Part shown: positions 61,225-64,000 of the stretch, piece by piece
Layout: the number at the start of each line of letters is the position of its first letter
Numbering within the stretch: the stretch's first letter is position 1
Source of the DNA: Trogon surrucura
Taxonomy: Eukaryota; Chordata; Aves; Trogoniformes; Trogonidae
Direction of reading: 5' to 3'
DNA length: 64,000 nt
NCBI GenBank assembly: GCA_020746105.1
Contig: CM036626.1
Span: 19,023,001-19,087,000 of the forward strand
Notes under the pieces: model-generated
Told to the model about the DNA's origin: nothing
Seen by the model: only the letters and a program-made list of their open reading frames with translations
Database searches by the model: none
Program-made: the position numbers and the translations under genes

Positions 61225-64000
61225 GCCACAGCTCCACAGAAGAATCCATGTTACGAGATCTTATATAATTATGTCTTGCAAGTCTCAGGAAAGCCGTCAG
61301 GCTTCAGTGACTCCTGGACTTTAGTCTGCCTTTTCAAGGTAGGCTGTAAAGTCTTAGAACAGCCTGTAGCCGCTGCTTTTCTATAGACCACCTGGTGCAG
61401 CTGGGGTTTCAGAGGGTTGCTAGTCGCTGCAGATCTAAACTAATGATCTACAATCTCAGCTGGTGAGTCGAAAGAGGTTTCTGTTGTCGGTGGCTCAGGA
61501 GAGGCTGTGAAATGCACACCTACCTGCCACTTCCCTAGCATATCCGTAGATATGCTGCGTTTAGGTAACGATCTTCTCATGGGTTTTTGTCAGAATTCAC
61601 ATAAATTCTCACGGGCATAACCTAAATGGAAAGGTTTTTTATTTTACCCAAATAATTGTCAAAATTATCTTTGTCGAACCTATGACGTTTCTCTGTTATC
61701 AGACTGGTGTTTTCACTTATGGACGACTGAGTTTCATCTTCACAGGTTATATCTGTTTGGGGACCGTTGACACGTTTCTCTGCAGAAGCTTTCTGACGTT
61801 TTTGAAGCTCTATGACTGCAACGATAAGAGAAGGAACCAGAAAAACCCAAATATTCATGTAGCACAAACTTAGTAGTTACCTTGGAGTCTGGGAAATACT
61901 CACAAACAGTACTAGGAAAAAGGATATTTGCTTGATATGCTAAATCCTAAATATGAAATAAAGTCAGAATAATGTTCAGATATGAAAAGAGGGAGTTAGA
62001 AGGCTCAGCTGGAACCAGATTTATTTTTTTTTAATTCTCTGATATGATAATCCGTGTTCCTTAAAACCAGTATTTCTGCTCCAAATATAAATGAGATTAT
62101 ATCACATGTGAACAAAAGAAGTTTAAAGTCTCCATGTAAAACCGGCCTACCTAATGAAGGCAGGTCGTTAGGGAAGGGGAAAGAAGAGTAAATAATTGGG
62201 GTGAGAGATTCAGAGTGCCAGTTGCTGTCATTTGGCTTAAATTCTATGAATGTCAAAAACTTTTGTGGTTGGTTTGTTTTTTTTTTTCCATAATTGTGAA
62301 TGTTGTATTTTGACTTATTTTTCACTGTAGGGTCTCGGTACGATTAGGGTGGTCAGGAGAAGACCGCCTTTTCTTGCAAACTATGAAAGATAATACCTCC
62401 CTTTAAACAAGTGAGAGAGAACAGAATGAATGTAACACACGTGGTCAGTGACTACGAGGTAAACCAAGTGATTTCTGTGAGTTACGTGAATATATGGATG
62501 TGTTTTAACATTTCTGTAAAGAACGTTGCAAAGCAGATAATAGTGCCTTAGCTAATGTTCTCTGCTCCGTTCAATTATTTCGAACGTGGCTGGGTGTTAA
62601 AAATGAAACGGCTTTACAAAATGGAAACATATAGAAGATTAAGTGTTACAAACAACTTGAAATGCTCTTTGAATTCTTGCTGGTACATGCAATAACCGAT
62701 GAAACCTATAACTAGAACCTTTCTGTGCAGTGTTACCTCTGGGATGGTTCTGAGCACATTTATTACAAATATTATCGGAACAGTGTTGGAAGCGTTCTCA
62801 GTAAGCGGTGCAAAAATCACTTAATTCTTTTCCTTCGTTCTTTCGAAATCATCCCTGATACACCAATACATTTGGGATTTTGGTGATAAGATTTTTGACT
62901 CCAGGAACGAAGAGGAAAATGAATCATGGATTGGAGCACTATACCCCCAGTCCTCCCACGCTGCTAATATTGCTGTTTCATATGACCTCATTAGTTCAGA
63001 AGAGCCTCTGTTTCTCCACACACTCCAATTTGCCATGTCCACTTTCTGCTTGAGGGTCGAGTGGGACAGCACACAGGAAGCAGAAGCATCTTGTGCTTCC
63101 CAGCCATGCCACTTACCCACTTGCATGCTTGGTAGCCTGTATTTGTGACGCCGGGGGCAATTCTGCAGAGCCACCTGAGCTGAACCGCCGGGGCATCCCA
63201 AAGGGCTTAGTCCCACCGTGTTTGCATGTTTAATGATTCCACGAAATTAGGGTAGAGTTTGAAAGGGAGGAAAGGGAATTAAGAATTGTCTCCAAAAATT
63301 ACGGAGCAAATTAGCTGATCCTCTGAATATCCAGGCATAATTAGAAACCAATAACAGCTAGAAAACAAATGTCAGCCTCAGCTGGAGGTGTCAGGAGGAA
63401 GTCATCAGTAGAGCACTTTTTTCTTCCCCCAATATAAACAGCAGATGAGGTTATCCCTAAAATAAACATAGCCCATCTGCTGTCCTCAAATTTAGCAAAG
63501 AGGGAAGGTGAAAACAGGCACGGATCAGAGCTGGGTAGCATGGAAGACTCAGCAAGCTGTTAGAAACAGGTAGAATCAAGAAGCTCTTTGGGACCTAGTG
63601 CCTTGCATGGCTCTAGTCCCTCCTGCCACTTCCAGCAAGGAAATTTTGCTAAAAGCACCATGATAAGCCGGTTTCCTCCATGTATGCTACAAGCTCCGTG
63701 CCTCAGAAAGAAGCAAACCTTCTGCAGATACTACAAGGTCTCCCTGGACCTCAACAGACTTTTGTCCTTTAGGACCTGAAGCCTCTCTGTGTCCTTTAAG
63801 GAGGAGGTTCCACCGATGCAGGTAAATGTGGAAGTGAAAACACAGGTGATATTCTGAAACATCCATAGGCTAACCTGATGCTGAGGAATTATCTGACTAT
63901 TGGTGAGCAGCCCAACAGACCAAACCCTGAACCAAGACTCAGATTTAAAGCAAATTTGATACTGAAGGGTGAGGTTTATTATGGTTAGAATAAAATAAAT
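61225..64000. other. Unique noncoding DNA
   Basis: No gene, RNA or interspersed repeat is recognised up to the window edge. The minus-strand frame at 62821-63216 (131 codons) has no recognisable domain. No gene is seen to run off either end. Confidence 0.5.

Overview
The window looks like vertebrate nuclear DNA from a bird, most likely a passerine songbird. The main evidence is the repeats. Chicken-repeat-1 (CR1) LINE 3' ends are recognisable near 5.4, 42.0, 48.3 and 56.6 kb. At 56464-56642 a tRNA-Ile-like head is fused to a CR1 tail, the architecture of the CR1-mobilised SINE (TguSINE1 type) known to me only from passerines. The rest is AT-leaning, CpG-poor, microsatellite-poor unique sequence with older amniote repeats (MIR-like, tRNA-derived SINE, palindromic repeats of a type common in turtles and crocodilians). 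The species call is inference from repeat content, not from any gene.

No protein-coding exon could be supported on either strand. Open frames are short (156 codons at most), have no recognisable domains, and many run through poly(T)/poly(A) tracts or repeats. The one recognisable protein-like stretch is the decayed reverse transcriptase of an old CR1/L3-like LINE at 21500-21940, minus strand. It keeps several diagnostic peptide blocks but is broken by stops and frameshifts. The window is therefore best read as intergenic or deep intronic DNA. No RNA gene, CRISPR array, origin or operon is present.

Layout: 0-5 kb unique DNA with a CpG-dense patch (605-883) and an ancient palindromic repeat (3720-3778). 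5-21 kb mostly unique, with one CR1 fragment and a perfect inverted repeat at 14.4 kb. 21.5-22 kb LINE fossil. 22-30.7 kb unique with poly(A) tracts. 30.8-32 kb a homeodomain/POU-motif-rich stretch followed by a short duplication and an old tRNA-derived SINE. 34-37 kb unique with an X-box (RFX) match and a GGGTCA half-site array. 41.6-42.6 kb the most repeat-dense stretch (LTR-like block, CR1, hAT-like end). 48-50.1 kb CR1 tail, GC/CpG-rich block and an 18-bp tandem repeat. 51-64 kb MIR-like fragments, another ancient palindrome and the SINE.

I found no evidence of a novel multi-gene system. The observations most worth a second look are the chimeric SINE, the preserved LINE/SINE fossils (possible exapted elements), the CpG-dense patches and the motif-rich candidate enhancers. 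All repeat-family names come from memory of consensus features and need a RepeatMasker-type check; all regulatory calls are motif-level inference.
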